Positions 33,670 through 42,757 of a stretch of DNA of 54,024 nt are shown piece after piece. The notes below the pieces were generated by a model that worked only from the letters and a program-made list of their open reading frames with translations, was not told where the DNA came from and searched no databases. Position numbers and translations under genes: made by a program. Within the stretch, counting starts at the first letter, position 1; each line of letters opens with the position of its first letter. The stretch is from Lachnospira sp. GTDB lineage: Bacteria; Bacillota; Clostridia; Lachnospirales; Lachnospiraceae. The DNA lies in the NCBI GenBank assembly GCA_015057605.1, contig SVDX01000017.1, positions 1 to 54,024 on the forward strand, written 5' to 3'.

Positions 33670-35313
33670 ATGAAGTGTTTGTTAGTAGCAGTAAATGCAA
33701 AATATATACATTCTAATCCGGCAATAATGTCGCTTAAGGCTTATTATGATAAATATTCATCAGCACAGGCGGAGGTTATAACCTGTGAATATACTATTAA
33801 TCAGCAAATGGATTTTATTGTGTCGGATATATATGAAAAGCAACCGAATGTGGTGTGCTTTTCGTGTTATATATGGAATGTGGAGGAAATTAAATATATA
33901 GCAGATACACTTAAAAAGGTAATGCCTAAGCTTAAAATATGGGCAGGTGGACCGGAGGTGTCCTACAGAGCAGAAGAATTTCTTAAATGTAATTCAGCAT
34001 TTGACGGAATAATGTGTGGCGAAGGCGAAAAAACATTTACGAATCTTATGAGTGCTTTAGAGGGTAAATGTGGTCTGAAGGATATTGCAGGAATATGCTA
34101 TAGGGCAGAAGAAATAAAACATAATCCTATGTCTGAGCCTATGGATATGAATGAAATTCCATTTATTTATGAGGATTTGTCTGACTTTGAAAATCGTATA
34201 ATTTATTATGAGAGTAGCAGAGGATGTCCATTTTCTTGTAGCTACTGTCTTTCGTCAATAGATAAGAAATTAAGATTTAAAGATATTCAAAACGTTAAAA
34301 AGGAATTGAGTTTTTTTATTGATAATAAGGTAAAGCAAATAAAATTTATTGACAGAACCTTCAATGCGAAAAAAAATCATGCTATGGAGATATGGAGCTT
34401 TATTCATGAAAATGATAATGGTATTACGAATTTTCATTTTGAAGTTGCAGCAGATTTGATAGATGATGAACAGCTTGAGTTATTTAAGAAAATGAGACCC
34501 GGACTAATTCAACTTGAGATTGGTATACAGTCTACCAATGCAGAAACTATTACAGAGATTAATAGAACTATGAATCTTGATAAGGTATACAGAGTTATAA
34601 GAGTAATTAACTCCTATGGGAATATACATCAGCATGTTGACTTAATAGCAGGGCTTCCATATGAAACTCTGGAGATTTTTAAGAAATCATTTAATGATGT
34701 ATATGCTCTTAAATGTGACCAGTTACAGCTTGGATTTCTTAAGGTGCTTTCAGGCTCGAAAATGTATGACGAGTCAAATAATTATGAAATTAAATATACA
34801 TCAACGGCACCATATGAAGTTCTTTCGACCAAGTGGATTACATATTATGATGTTATTAAGCTTAAGCAGATTGAAGAGATGGTAGAGATTTATTATAACT
34901 CCGGACAATTTAAGAAAACAGTTGAACTGCTTGAGATTTATTATGACAATCCATTTGAATTGTATGAGAAATTAGGTGAATTTTATCATAATAAATTTAA
35001 ACAAAATGAGAAACATTCAAGAATTGCAAGATATGAATTGCTGTTAGAGTTTGCAAAGGAAGAAAAAATACCAGTAATCAACAGCTTGTGTGAATGTATG
35101 ACATATGATATTTATATAAGGGAGAATTGCAAGAAACGTCCTGAATTTGCTATTGACCTTAATGATTATAAAGACAAATTAAAGGAATTATATAAGAAAT
35201 ATTCACAGTCAGGAAAGAATATTCACATAGATATTTTTGATGGAAAATATGTGTTATTTGATTATGACGAAAGAGGTGTGGATGGAAATGCGAAAGCCAA
35301 AATATGTGAATGA
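33670..35313 (+). CDS. B12-binding-fold radical SAM protein (DUF4080 type)
   Basis: 547 residues: an N-terminal B12-binding-like Rossmann domain (1-140), the radical SAM core with C186, C190, C193 (RGCPFSCSYC) and a C-terminal DUF4080-like region (about 380-530). The N-terminal domain lacks a clear DxHxxG, so cobalamin may bind base-off without His or not at all. Substrate unknown. Start ATG 33670 is only 5 bp after the patatin stop and has little ribosome-site signal, suggesting coupling. Confidence 0.85.
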   Translation: MKCLLVAVNAKYIHSNPAIMSLKAYYDKYSSAQAEVITCEYTINQQMDFIVSDIYEKQPNVVCFSCYIWNVEEIKYIADTLKKVMPKLKIWAGGPEVSYRAEEFLKCNSAFDGIMCGEGEKTFTNLMSALEGKCGLKDIAGICYRAEEIKHNPMSEPMDMNEIPFIYEDLSDFENRIIYYESSRGCPFSCSYCLSSIDKKLRFKDIQNVKKELSFFIDNKVKQIKFIDRTFNAKKNHAMEIWSFIHENDNGITNFHFEVAADLIDDEQLELFKKMRPGLIQLEIGIQSTNAETITEINRTMNLDKVYRVIRVINSYGNIHQHVDLIAGLPYETLEIFKKSFNDVYALKCDQLQLGFLKVLSGSKMYDESNNYEIKYTSTAPYEVLSTKWITYYDVIKLKQIEEMVEIYYNSGQFKKTVELLEIYYDNPFELYEKLGEFYHNKFKQNEKHSRIARYELLLEFAKEEKIPVINSLCECMTYDIYIRENCKKRPEFAIDLNDYKDKLKELYKKYSQSGKNIHIDIFDGKYVLFDYDERGVDGNAKAKICE

Positions 35314-35923
35314 GATACTGGGACTTCTTGATGAACATTATTCAACAGATTATAAGTGTTATCTTAACCATGAAAATGCATGGCAGTTATTGATTGCAAC
35401 AATGCTTAGTGCGCAGTGTACTGATGCAAGGGTAAATGTTGTGACTAAGGATTTATTTAAGAAATATGACAGCCTTGAAAAATTTGCAGGAGCTGACATT
35501 AAGGAACTTGAAGAGGATATACGTTCAACCGGCTTTTACCATAATAAAGCTAAAAATATTATTTCTTGTGCGAATACCATAGTTACGAAATATAATGGAG
35601 AAGTTCCAAATTCAATAGAGGCTTTGACTTCGCTTGCCGGAGTAGGCAGGAAAACAGCAAATGTCATAAGAGGCAATATTTTCCATGAGCCAAGTATAGT
35701 TGTAGATACTCATGTAAAGAGGATTTCTAAAAAATTAGGATTTACTAATCAAGAGGATCCTGAAAAGATAGAGTATGATTTGATGAGAGTGTTACCAAAG
35801 GATCATTGGATACTATTTAACATACAAATCATTACACATGGACGAGGGTTGTGTACTGCCAGAAATCCAAAGTGTGATGAATGTTTTTTGAATAAATATT
35901 GTAAGAGTGCAAATAAAAAATGA
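35288..35923 (+). CDS. nth: Endonuclease III
   Basis: 211 residues. DNA glycosylase/AP lyase removing oxidised pyrimidines. Helix-hairpin-helix LAGVGRKTANVI carries the catalytic Lys; VDTHVKRI carries the catalytic Asp; the C-terminal C-x6-C-x2-C-x5-C holds the 4Fe-4S cluster. The frame continues upstream inside the radical SAM gene; ATG 35288 is 9 nt from GAGGTG (35282 is the alternative). Overlaps the upstream gene by 26 bp. Confidence 0.95.
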   Translation: MRKPKYVNEILGLLDEHYSTDYKCYLNHENAWQLLIATMLSAQCTDARVNVVTKDLFKKYDSLEKFAGADIKELEEDIRSTGFYHNKAKNIISCANTIVTKYNGEVPNSIEALTSLAGVGRKTANVIRGNIFHEPSIVVDTHVKRISKKLGFTNQEDPEKIEYDLMRVLPKDHWILFNIQIITHGRGLCTARNPKCDECFLNKYCKSANKK

Positions 35924-36642
35924 TAAAAGATTATGTATGCGTTGATCTTGAAACCACAGGTCTTGACGCAAAAAAAAATAAAATAATTGAAATTGGTGCT
36001 GTTAAAGTGGTTGATTTTGAAGTGGTCGATACCTTTTCAAGGCTGATTAATCCGGGAGTCTGTATAGATGAAAGAGTAGAGGAATTGACAGGAATTACAA
36101 ATGAAATGGTTGAAAATGAAGCCTATATTGAGGCGGTTTTACCCGAATTTATAGAATTTTGTGGACAAAATGTATTGTTAGGACATAATATAACATTTGA
36201 CTATTCATTTTTAAAACGTAATGCCATTAATAATGGATTCGAATTCAACTATCTTACAATTGATACACTAAAAATAGCAAGAAAGTATCTTGGGCATCTT
36301 GAGTCGAGAAGATTGGATTATTTGTGTGATTATTATGAGATTGAAGATAACAATCATCATAGAGCATTTAATGATGCGCTTGTCACTCACAGATTATACA
36401 GTTTGCTGTGTAAGCAAGATTATTTTGATGAGGAAGAAAGTGTTTTCAAGCCCTCTGAAATAATATATAAAGTAAAAAAAGAGCAAAGAATTACACAAAG
36501 ACAAATAAATTACTTGAATGATTTGATTAAATATCATAAAATAGAGTTCGATGCCGATATTTCCAGAATGACAAGAAATGAGGCATCGAGACAAATTGAC
36601 AAAATAATATTTAATTATGGGAAGATGAATAACAATCATTAA
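35920..36642 (+). CDS. DEDDh exonuclease (DNA polymerase III epsilon-like)
   Basis: 240 residues. ExoI D9-x-E11 (VDLETTGL), ExoII HNITFDYSF and ExoIII HHRAFNDALVTHRL give an intact DEDDh 3'-5' exonuclease site. The last ~60 residues form a small helical module (ITQRQINYLNDLIKYHKI...EASRQIDKI). ATGA overlap with nth suggests a repair function. Its 3' end overlaps the convergent gene at 36611 by 32 bp. Confidence 0.9.
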   Translation: MIKDYVCVDLETTGLDAKKNKIIEIGAVKVVDFEVVDTFSRLINPGVCIDERVEELTGITNEMVENEAYIEAVLPEFIEFCGQNVLLGHNITFDYSFLKRNAINNGFEFNYLTIDTLKIARKYLGHLESRRLDYLCDYYEIEDNNHHRAFNDALVTHRLYSLLCKQDYFDEEESVFKPSEIIYKVKKEQRITQRQINYLNDLIKYHKIEFDADISRMTRNEASRQIDKIIFNYGKMNNNH

Positions 36643-37234
36643 GCTTGTTAATTATTGATTCCTTAAGTAGTGAATCAAGACCTTCTGCTCTTTCGATGAG
36701 CTTCTTTATATCTTCTTTTCTTCCGGAACTAAGATATAGTTTTGCAAGCTCGTGGTAGCTGGAGCTTACATCGCTTCCGTTAAATATTGCAAATTCATAG
36801 ATGCTAATGGCATCATTTATATAGTTATTGTCTGCAAGCTCTTTTCCGAGAGCATTTGTAATGCGACACAGCTTTATAAAGTTGTTATCACATTCAGTTA
36901 AGAAAGGAAGATTGGCAGGACCATATTCCATTTTTAAATCTGTATTGGACTTGCCACTAAGATTAAGAATCTTGAGTTCTTTCATAGCAGACAGTTGATT
37001 AATAAGAGATAACAGATTATCATTATAGGTATCAATATTTGGAATGATTTCATCGGTTATACTTATATATGGGAGATTGTCAACAGGCTTGCGTCTCACG
37101 TTATCAGCCTCACGCTCTCTTTCCCAAAATTTTTGTTCATCCTTTTGTTGCTTAGTTTTGCTCTTGTGAATTTCATAAAGAGTCCACAAAGCAAAAATTA
37201 CAAATAAACTAAAAAGTGTAAAGGGTATTTTCAT
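36611..37234 (-). CDS. Membrane-anchored helical protein of unknown function
   Basis: 207 residues: an N-terminal TM (about 4-22), a charged linker, then helices with a TPR-like pair at the C-terminus (NDAISIYEFAIFNGSD, SYHELAKLYLSSGRKED). Its stop lies inside the end of the exonuclease gene on the other strand. No named family recognised. Confidence 0.7.
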   Translation of the reverse strand: MKIPFTLFSLFVIFALWTLYEIHKSKTKQQKDEQKFWEREREADNVRRKPVDNLPYISITDEIIPNIDTYNDNLLSLINQLSAMKELKILNLSGKSNTDLKMEYGPANLPFLTECDNNFIKLCRITNALGKELADNNYINDAISIYEFAIFNGSDVSSSYHELAKLYLSSGRKEDIKKLIERAEGLDSLLKESIINKLNDCYSSSHN

Positions 37235-37271
37235 ATGAATGCTCCTTACTAAAAAATGGAGGTAATTAATT

Positions 37272-37376
37272 ATGATTAATTTTAACGACAGAAAAAACAG
37301 GAGAATATTTGCATCAGTTATAGCAATAATTCTCGTATTATCTATGGTACTTGCAATGGCAGTTCCATATATGTAA
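37272..37376 (+). CDS. 34-residue single-TM protein
   Basis: ATG at 37272 lies 9 nt after a perfect GGAGGT and the frame closes at TAA 37374-37376. The product begins MINFNDRKNRRIF and continues as one hydrophobic helix (ASVIAIILVLSMVLAMAVPYM). Basic residues before the helix place the N-terminus inside. It precedes the VanW gene by 41 bp. Role unknown. Confidence 0.7.
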   Translation: MINFNDRKNRRIFASVIAIILVLSMVLAMAVPYM

Positions 37377-37417
37377 TAATAGCACAGATTTATTTATAAT
37401 GAAAGGTAAATGTAATT

Positions 37418-38902
37418 ATGAAAAGAAAGAAGCTGTTTGCGATTATCGTTATGATAGTCTCTGTTCTACTAATGACGATTCCTTGTATAGCTGCGGCACA
37501 AAGTAAGAAAAAAACTGATAAGGCAGTAGAAGGTATCTATATCGAAGATATTGATATAAAAGGAATGACAGCAAAAGAGATAAAGAAGGCTGTAAATCAG
37601 TATGTTAAAGAATTTACGGATAAGAAGATTACATTATCTATGGACGATAATACTTCAGAGGTAACAGTTAAGGACTTGGGGTATTACTGGTCAAATAAAG
37701 AGATTGTAAATGAAGCTATAGCTTATGCTAATAGTGGGAATGTAATTAAGCGTTATAAGGATGGAAAAGATATAGAGAATGAAAATGTAAAGTTTGAGAT
37801 AGAATTTTCCGTTGATAACGACAAAATGAAAGAAACAATTAATGCAAGCTGTGGCAAATATAATATTCCGCATACAAATGCTGCATTAGTTAAAAATGGT
37901 GACAGTTTTACAATTACAGAAAGTAAAATTGGAAGAAAGATAGCAGTTAAGAAGTCGGTTGAAGCTCTTAGTGAATTTCTTTTAAAAGAGTGGAACAAAG
38001 AAGATGCTGCATTTGCGCTTACCGTTGTTGATGATAAGCCAACCAGTGTAGAAGAAGATTGTGCAAAGGTAACAGACTTATTAGGTACATATTCTACACA
38101 TTTTGAAAACAATGATTATAACAGAAATATGAATATGAGAAATGGTATTAACCTTATAAATGGTACTATGGTTTATCCGGGTGAAACTTTTTCGGCTAAC
38201 GCACTTTTGGAGCCATGGACAGCAGATAATGGCTGGTATGGAGCGGGAACATATGTAAACGGTAAAGTTGAAATAAGTCTTGGTGGAGGTATCTGCCAGG
38301 TATCGAGTACACTTTATAATGCAGTTCTTTTGGCGGAGCTTGAAGTGGTGGAGAGGTCTCCTCATTCGATGAGTGTTGGTTATGTGCCGCTTGCTGCTGA
38401 TGCGGCTCTTGCAGGTACATATAAAGATCTTAAATTTGCAAATAATACAGATGTACCTCTTTATATTGAGGGAATATATGATCCGGAAGGAACTCTTACA
38501 TTTAACATTTATGGTAAAGAAACAAGGGAAGCCGGCAGGACTGTTAAGTATGTGAGTGAGACACTTAGTTCTACATATCCGGAAGAAATTGTTACAGAGA
38601 ATCCTAATATGCCAAAGGGTGAAAGAGTTATAACTGTTCTTGGACATATTGGATATACAGCAAAGCTTTGGAAAGAAGTATATCAGGATGGTGAACTTGT
38701 AAGCAGAGAAGAAGTTAACACCAGCAGATACAGAACAGCTCCTATTTATGTTACGGTAGGTACAGGAGAAAATCTTCCTAAGGAAACTACAACAAAGAAG
38801 AAAAATCAGAAAGAAACCGAGAAAAAGACAGAGAAAAATACAGAGAAGAAGACAAACAATAAGCCGAACAGACAGGAAGAGGAAACAACAGAGCCGGCAT
38901 AA
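37418..38902 (+). CDS. VanW-family cell-wall protein with PG_binding_4-like and G5 domains
   Basis: 494 residues: signal anchor (1-27), YoaR/PG_binding_4-type domain (about 35-215, IYIEDIDIKGM), VanW domain (about 235-365, NLINGTMVYPGETFSAN, GGGICQVSSTLYNAVL), G5 domain (about 370-455) and a Lys/Thr-rich tail. Family members bind or modify peptidoglycan, though VanW itself has no proved activity. No resistance operon genes are nearby, so it is a general wall protein. Confidence 0.9.
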   Translation: MKRKKLFAIIVMIVSVLLMTIPCIAAAQSKKKTDKAVEGIYIEDIDIKGMTAKEIKKAVNQYVKEFTDKKITLSMDDNTSEVTVKDLGYYWSNKEIVNEAIAYANSGNVIKRYKDGKDIENENVKFEIEFSVDNDKMKETINASCGKYNIPHTNAALVKNGDSFTITESKIGRKIAVKKSVEALSEFLLKEWNKEDAAFALTVVDDKPTSVEEDCAKVTDLLGTYSTHFENNDYNRNMNMRNGINLINGTMVYPGETFSANALLEPWTADNGWYGAGTYVNGKVEISLGGGICQVSSTLYNAVLLAELEVVERSPHSMSVGYVPLAADAALAGTYKDLKFANNTDVPLYIEGIYDPEGTLTFNIYGKETREAGRTVKYVSETLSSTYPEEIVTENPNMPKGERVITVLGHIGYTAKLWKEVYQDGELVSREEVNTSRYRTAPIYVTVGTGENLPKETTTKKKNQKETEKKTEKNTEKKTNNKPNRQEEETTEPA

Positions 38903-38920
38903 AAGTATTAGGGAAAATAT

Positions 38921-39913
38921 ATGAAGATAGGAAAAATATCAGAACCAATGCTTAGGCGTTCGGTTCTTAAGAGAATTTCATATAAGAATAAGGCAGTATT
39001 TAAAGGGGCAGGTCTCGCAAGGGACTTTGCCTCTATGAACGTTAATGAGGATGAAGATGTCATATTGTCTACCGATACGGTAACTTTTGGTATGGATAAT
39101 ATTGCTTTATATGGTGTTACAAAAACGGAGAATAATATTGTGGCAGCAGGAGGAGTAATAAAAGGTATTCTGATTGCTGTAACTATGCCATCAAATACAA
39201 TGGAATCAGATGTAAATCTGCTTATGAGGGAAGTTGCATCCGTCTGTAAGCCTAAGAAAATAGAAATACTCGGAGGACATACCGAAACAGTCCCTTATGT
39301 TACGAGTATGGTAGTAACATTTACAGGTGTTGGTGTAAGGAAGAAGGAATGTAACATAGATATTTCTAATATCAAACCGGGGATGGACGTAGTGATGTCT
39401 AAGGAAATTGGACTCGAAGGAACAGCACTTCTATCCGTAAACAGGGAAAAAGATTTGCTTAAAAGATTTCAGAAAAGCTTTGTAGAGAAGACAAAGAGAG
39501 CTATTGATGACATTTCGGTAGAAAAAGAGGCACATATTGCAGCAAAAATGGGAGTGGCAGCTATGCACGATGTGAGTCGTGGAGGTATTTTTGGTGCATT
39601 ATGGGAAATGGCTTCGTCAGCAGGTCTTGGAATAGAGGCTTATCTGGATAAAATCAAGGTTCGTCAGGAAACCATAGAGGTATGTGAACTCCTGGGATTA
39701 AATCCGTATACGCTTGTATCCGGCGGAGCATTGCTTATGATTACTGAAAATGGAGATTTACTCAAGGAAGAATTGGAAAAATTAGAAATTAGAGCAGAGG
39801 TTATCGGCAAGCTTACAGATTCTAATGACAGAGTAGTAATTAAAGGTGAAGAGAGAAGATTTCTTGAACCACCTAAAAGCGACGATATAGTGAAAGGATG
39901 GCATTATGATTAA
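38921..39913 (+). CDS. AIR synthase-related (HypE-like) ATP-dependent enzyme
   Basis: 330 residues with the PurM-type fold: N-terminal ATP-binding half with LSTDTVTFG and GGVIKGILIA, C-terminal half with MHDVSRGGIFGALWEMA. Similar to HypE/AIR synthase-related proteins of unknown substrate. There are no hydrogenase genes near, so HypE itself is unlikely. It overlaps trmL by 8 bp. Confidence 0.85.
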   Translation: MKIGKISEPMLRRSVLKRISYKNKAVFKGAGLARDFASMNVNEDEDVILSTDTVTFGMDNIALYGVTKTENNIVAAGGVIKGILIAVTMPSNTMESDVNLLMREVASVCKPKKIEILGGHTETVPYVTSMVVTFTGVGVRKKECNIDISNIKPGMDVVMSKEIGLEGTALLSVNREKDLLKRFQKSFVEKTKRAIDDISVEKEAHIAAKMGVAAMHDVSRGGIFGALWEMASSAGLGIEAYLDKIKVRQETIEVCELLGLNPYTLVSGGALLMITENGDLLKEELEKLEIRAEVIGKLTDSNDRVVIKGEERRFLEPPKSDDIVKGWHYD

Positions 39914-40397
39914 TATAGTTCTTTTGGAACCGGAAATACCGGCAAATACGGGAAATATTGGAAGAACGTGTGTTGCAACAGGTTCAAGACTGCACCTTAT
40001 AGAACCACTTGGATTTAGCATAAATGAAAAGGCATTAAAAAGGGCAGGGCTTGATTACTGGGAGCATTTAGACGTGACTGTATATGAGAGCTTTGATGAT
40101 TTTATAGAGAAAAATCCGGATGCTAAAATATATATGGCAACAACCAAATCAAAGAAGAGATATGATGAGGTTAATTACGAGGATGGATGTTACATAATGT
40201 TTGGCAAGGAGAGTGCCGGAATACCCGAAGAAATTTTGCTTGACTATAAAGAAACAGCAGTAAGAATACCAATGCTTCCTAATATTCGTTCGCTTAATTT
40301 GTCAAATTCAGCTGCTATAGTAGCTTATGAAGCACTTAGACAACAAGGCTTTAAAGAATTTCAGACAGAAGGTCAGTTGCACAGACATGAATGGTAG
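39906..40397 (+). CDS. trmL: tRNA (cytidine/uridine-34-2'-O)-methyltransferase
   Basis: 163 residues, SPOUT knot fold. Methylates the wobble ribose of tRNA-Leu isoacceptors. Typical opening (VLLEPEIPANTGNIGRTC), middle (YIMFGKESAGIPEEIL) and knot end (RIPMLPNIRSLNLSNSAAIV) are all present. Start overlaps the previous gene by 8 bp. Confidence 0.95.
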   Translation: MINIVLLEPEIPANTGNIGRTCVATGSRLHLIEPLGFSINEKALKRAGLDYWEHLDVTVYESFDDFIEKNPDAKIYMATTKSKKRYDEVNYEDGCYIMFGKESAGIPEEILLDYKETAVRIPMLPNIRSLNLSNSAAIVAYEALRQQGFKEFQTEGQLHRHEW

Positions 40398-40417
40398 AGA
40401 AAGCAAGGTAAATAGTA

Positions 40418-41125
40418 ATGGGTGATAATAAAATGGCCTGGAAGGTCAGAGTAAAAAACGAAGATGAATTATATATGGACAAGCATAAACCGGGGAAGGT
40501 TCGAAAGATTTTTACCGCTGTGTTTGTCTTTGTTTGTATTGTGGTAGCTTTGCTTGTAGTGTATAAAAATACTAGTCACGAAGAAACGGATGTGTTTTTG
40601 GAGTGCTTGGAAAAAGGTGATTATGAAGCTGCTACAAAGATATTTGACTTTGAGAAGAATTATGAGACTCTTGTTGATGTTATTTTGAAAAAAAGGATTG
40701 AATATGACAAGACTGGGAAAAAAGAAGATTTTGACGATATGTGGGAGCTAATCTTTAGTTTTGAGAGTCAGATAAGAGTATCAGATAAAATATTTTATGA
40801 AGATTTAAAATATTTTCCTAAGGAAGAAAAGGTGCTCAGAATTGGATATGATACTAAAAACAACGGAACTGTGTGGCAGCTGGAAGAATATTATACTGAT
40901 ATTGTAAAGGAGTATTATTGTGAAAATTCACGATTGTACAATTACTATTTAGGTTTGAAATTTGTATGTACAGATACTCAGGATAGTGAGGAAGAAAAGG
41001 TAGACCTTTTGGTTAATAATAAGGGATTTGATATTGTAGATAAAGAAAATAGTTTTGCAAGGGAATTTATGAAAATTTTGGAAAAAGAAATGATAGTTGA
41101 CTCAGAGGTTACAATGTATGATTAA
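40418..41125 (+). CDS. Membrane-anchored TPR-like protein, unknown function
   Basis: 235 residues: a cytoplasmic N-terminal basic stretch, one TM (about 30-49) and an extracellular helical region starting CLEKGDYEAATKIF, which resembles a TPR unit. It has no lipobox. Its end overlaps the start of the next gene, which has the same plan (basic N-terminus, TM, similar TPR-like start). The two look like related partners. Confidence 0.7.
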   Translation: MGDNKMAWKVRVKNEDELYMDKHKPGKVRKIFTAVFVFVCIVVALLVVYKNTSHEETDVFLECLEKGDYEAATKIFDFEKNYETLVDVILKKRIEYDKTGKKEDFDDMWELIFSFESQIRVSDKIFYEDLKYFPKEEKVLRIGYDTKNNGTVWQLEEYYTDIVKEYYCENSRLYNYYLGLKFVCTDTQDSEEEKVDLLVNNKGFDIVDKENSFAREFMKILEKEMIVDSEVTMYD

Positions 41126-42755
41126 CCAGTATAACGAAGATGAAGGATGGAAAGTTAAGATATTGACTCATATAGAAGAACCTGAGGAAAATGCTGATGA
41201 AGCATTAACATCAAGGATAGTATGGAGTCGTAAGAAAACGATAAAGGTATTATTAACATTAATAGTACTTGTTTTTTGCGTGTCAGTGGGGCTTTTTATT
41301 CATATTTCTGCTCCGAAAAAGAAATCAGAAGATGAATTCATTAAGTATGTAGAAGCAGGTGCGTATTCGAAGGCTCGTAATGACTATATAAATACAGATG
41401 AAGATGTTGAAAAATATTGTGAATTTATTGAAAATTATTTTGAAGAGCTTATTAAAGAATATAATAGAACTAATGATACATCGGTGTATGATTCCATTTT
41501 AAGATATGAGGAAATTTATGATTATAGGTTTAATCTTAATTTGGATTTGTTTTACAATCTTTATAATTCAAAAGAAACTTATAAATATGGAGTTAAGTGT
41601 TATGAGAATAATGATTATATAAATGCATATGATTCTTTTGGTTATGTGTTGGAAAATGATAGTAACTACGATTCAGCACGAAAATATATGCGTGAAATAA
41701 AAGAATCATTTAAAGATGATGTGGTAAATGTAAATATTTGGTATACAAATGAGAAGGAGAAGGTAATAGCAGAAAAACTTGAAGAGTTGTATATTAAGAA
41801 CAACGAGGAGGAAGAAAAGCTCTTTGAATCAAGGTTTATATACAAACGGGTAAATGAGGAAGATATAAAAAAAGGAATGTCAGAAGGTGAGTGTGGAATA
41901 ATTTTCACAGACAATGTTGCATATGATATTAATGGACGTATATACAGTACGTCAACAGAGATTCTTGCATATAATACGGACTACTATGAAGCATTACAGG
42001 CGGATAGTATGGATACAATACTTGATATGGATATGGATATACCTAATATTTATATTCCTCTTACAGATGGAAAATTTTTATCAGGATTACTGAGTACCTA
42101 CAATGGTTCAATATACAGAGAAGAGATACTTGAAGGAGAAGAGTGGATTTTTAGTGGTGATTATACAGTTGACATAGGAAATTATGAACTGGAATATATA
42201 TTGAATTACATAAAAGAATTAAATAACAATCCAAAAGTATATAAAGAAGAAGACGGCATTGAGAAGTTTGCAAATGGTGAGATTGCCGCAGCAATTATTT
42301 CGTCAGACGATTATGAAAGTATTAAGGAGCGTTTGGGTGATAAGCTTGGAGTGACAAGGTTGCCGGCTGTTTCAGTTGAAGGAATTGATTTAGCTTCAAA
42401 TAAGGTAAGACTTCAAGGGATTAATAAATACAGTACAATAAAAGTTGTGTATAACGATGCTAAGAGCAATGAGGTCATAGTTGATTTTGAAAGTGGTATT
42501 TATACAAATGAGTTTGCCAGATACATATTAGAGGAGTTCGGTTTATATAATGAAGCATATCAGTATTTGTATGGAACAGATGATAAATATATTAGTATAA
42601 TTGAACAGCAGTGTATGGAAAATTATAACCAAATAGATTATTATGATGATAAAATTAGAGAATGGATGGATGAACTGGCAGCATTAACAAGAAACGCTGC
42701 CAGTGAAGAGGATATATATAATTATATTAACTCTGCCTATTGGTTAATGAATTAG
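41118..42755 (+). CDS. Membrane-anchored protein with TPR-like and solute-binding-protein-like domains
   Basis: 545 residues: TM at about 37-57, helical TPR-like region (65-200, KYVEAGAYSKARNDY, ENNDYINAYDSFGYVLEN) and a C-terminal ~340 residues with the look of an extracellular solute-binding protein (VNIWYTNEKEKVIAEKLEELY, KFANGEIAAAIISSDDY). The start ATG 41118 overlaps the upstream stop; the frame upstream of it is not used. No ABC permease is adjacent, so it may be a sensor or scaffold. Only 2 bp separate it from the convergent kinase gene. Confidence 0.7.
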   Translation: MINQYNEDEGWKVKILTHIEEPEENADEALTSRIVWSRKKTIKVLLTLIVLVFCVSVGLFIHISAPKKKSEDEFIKYVEAGAYSKARNDYINTDEDVEKYCEFIENYFEELIKEYNRTNDTSVYDSILRYEEIYDYRFNLNLDLFYNLYNSKETYKYGVKCYENNDYINAYDSFGYVLENDSNYDSARKYMREIKESFKDDVVNVNIWYTNEKEKVIAEKLEELYIKNNEEEEKLFESRFIYKRVNEEDIKKGMSEGECGIIFTDNVAYDINGRIYSTSTEILAYNTDYYEALQADSMDTILDMDMDIPNIYIPLTDGKFLSGLLSTYNGSIYREEILEGEEWIFSGDYTVDIGNYELEYILNYIKELNNNPKVYKEEDGIEKFANGEIAAAIISSDDYESIKERLGDKLGVTRLPAVSVEGIDLASNKVRLQGINKYSTIKVVYNDAKSNEVIVDFESGIYTNEFARYILEEFGLYNEAYQYLYGTDDKYISIIEQQCMENYNQIDYYDDKIREWMDELAALTRNAASEEDIYNYINSAYWLMN

Positions 42756-42757
42756 CT

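Noticed and set aside
37418-38902. Vancomycin resistance operon
   Set aside because: VanW alone is widespread in Clostridia; vanHAX-type ligases are absent here.
38921-39913. HypE hydrogenase maturation factor
   Set aside because: No hydrogenase or hyp genes nearby; the protein fits the wider AIR-synthase-related group.
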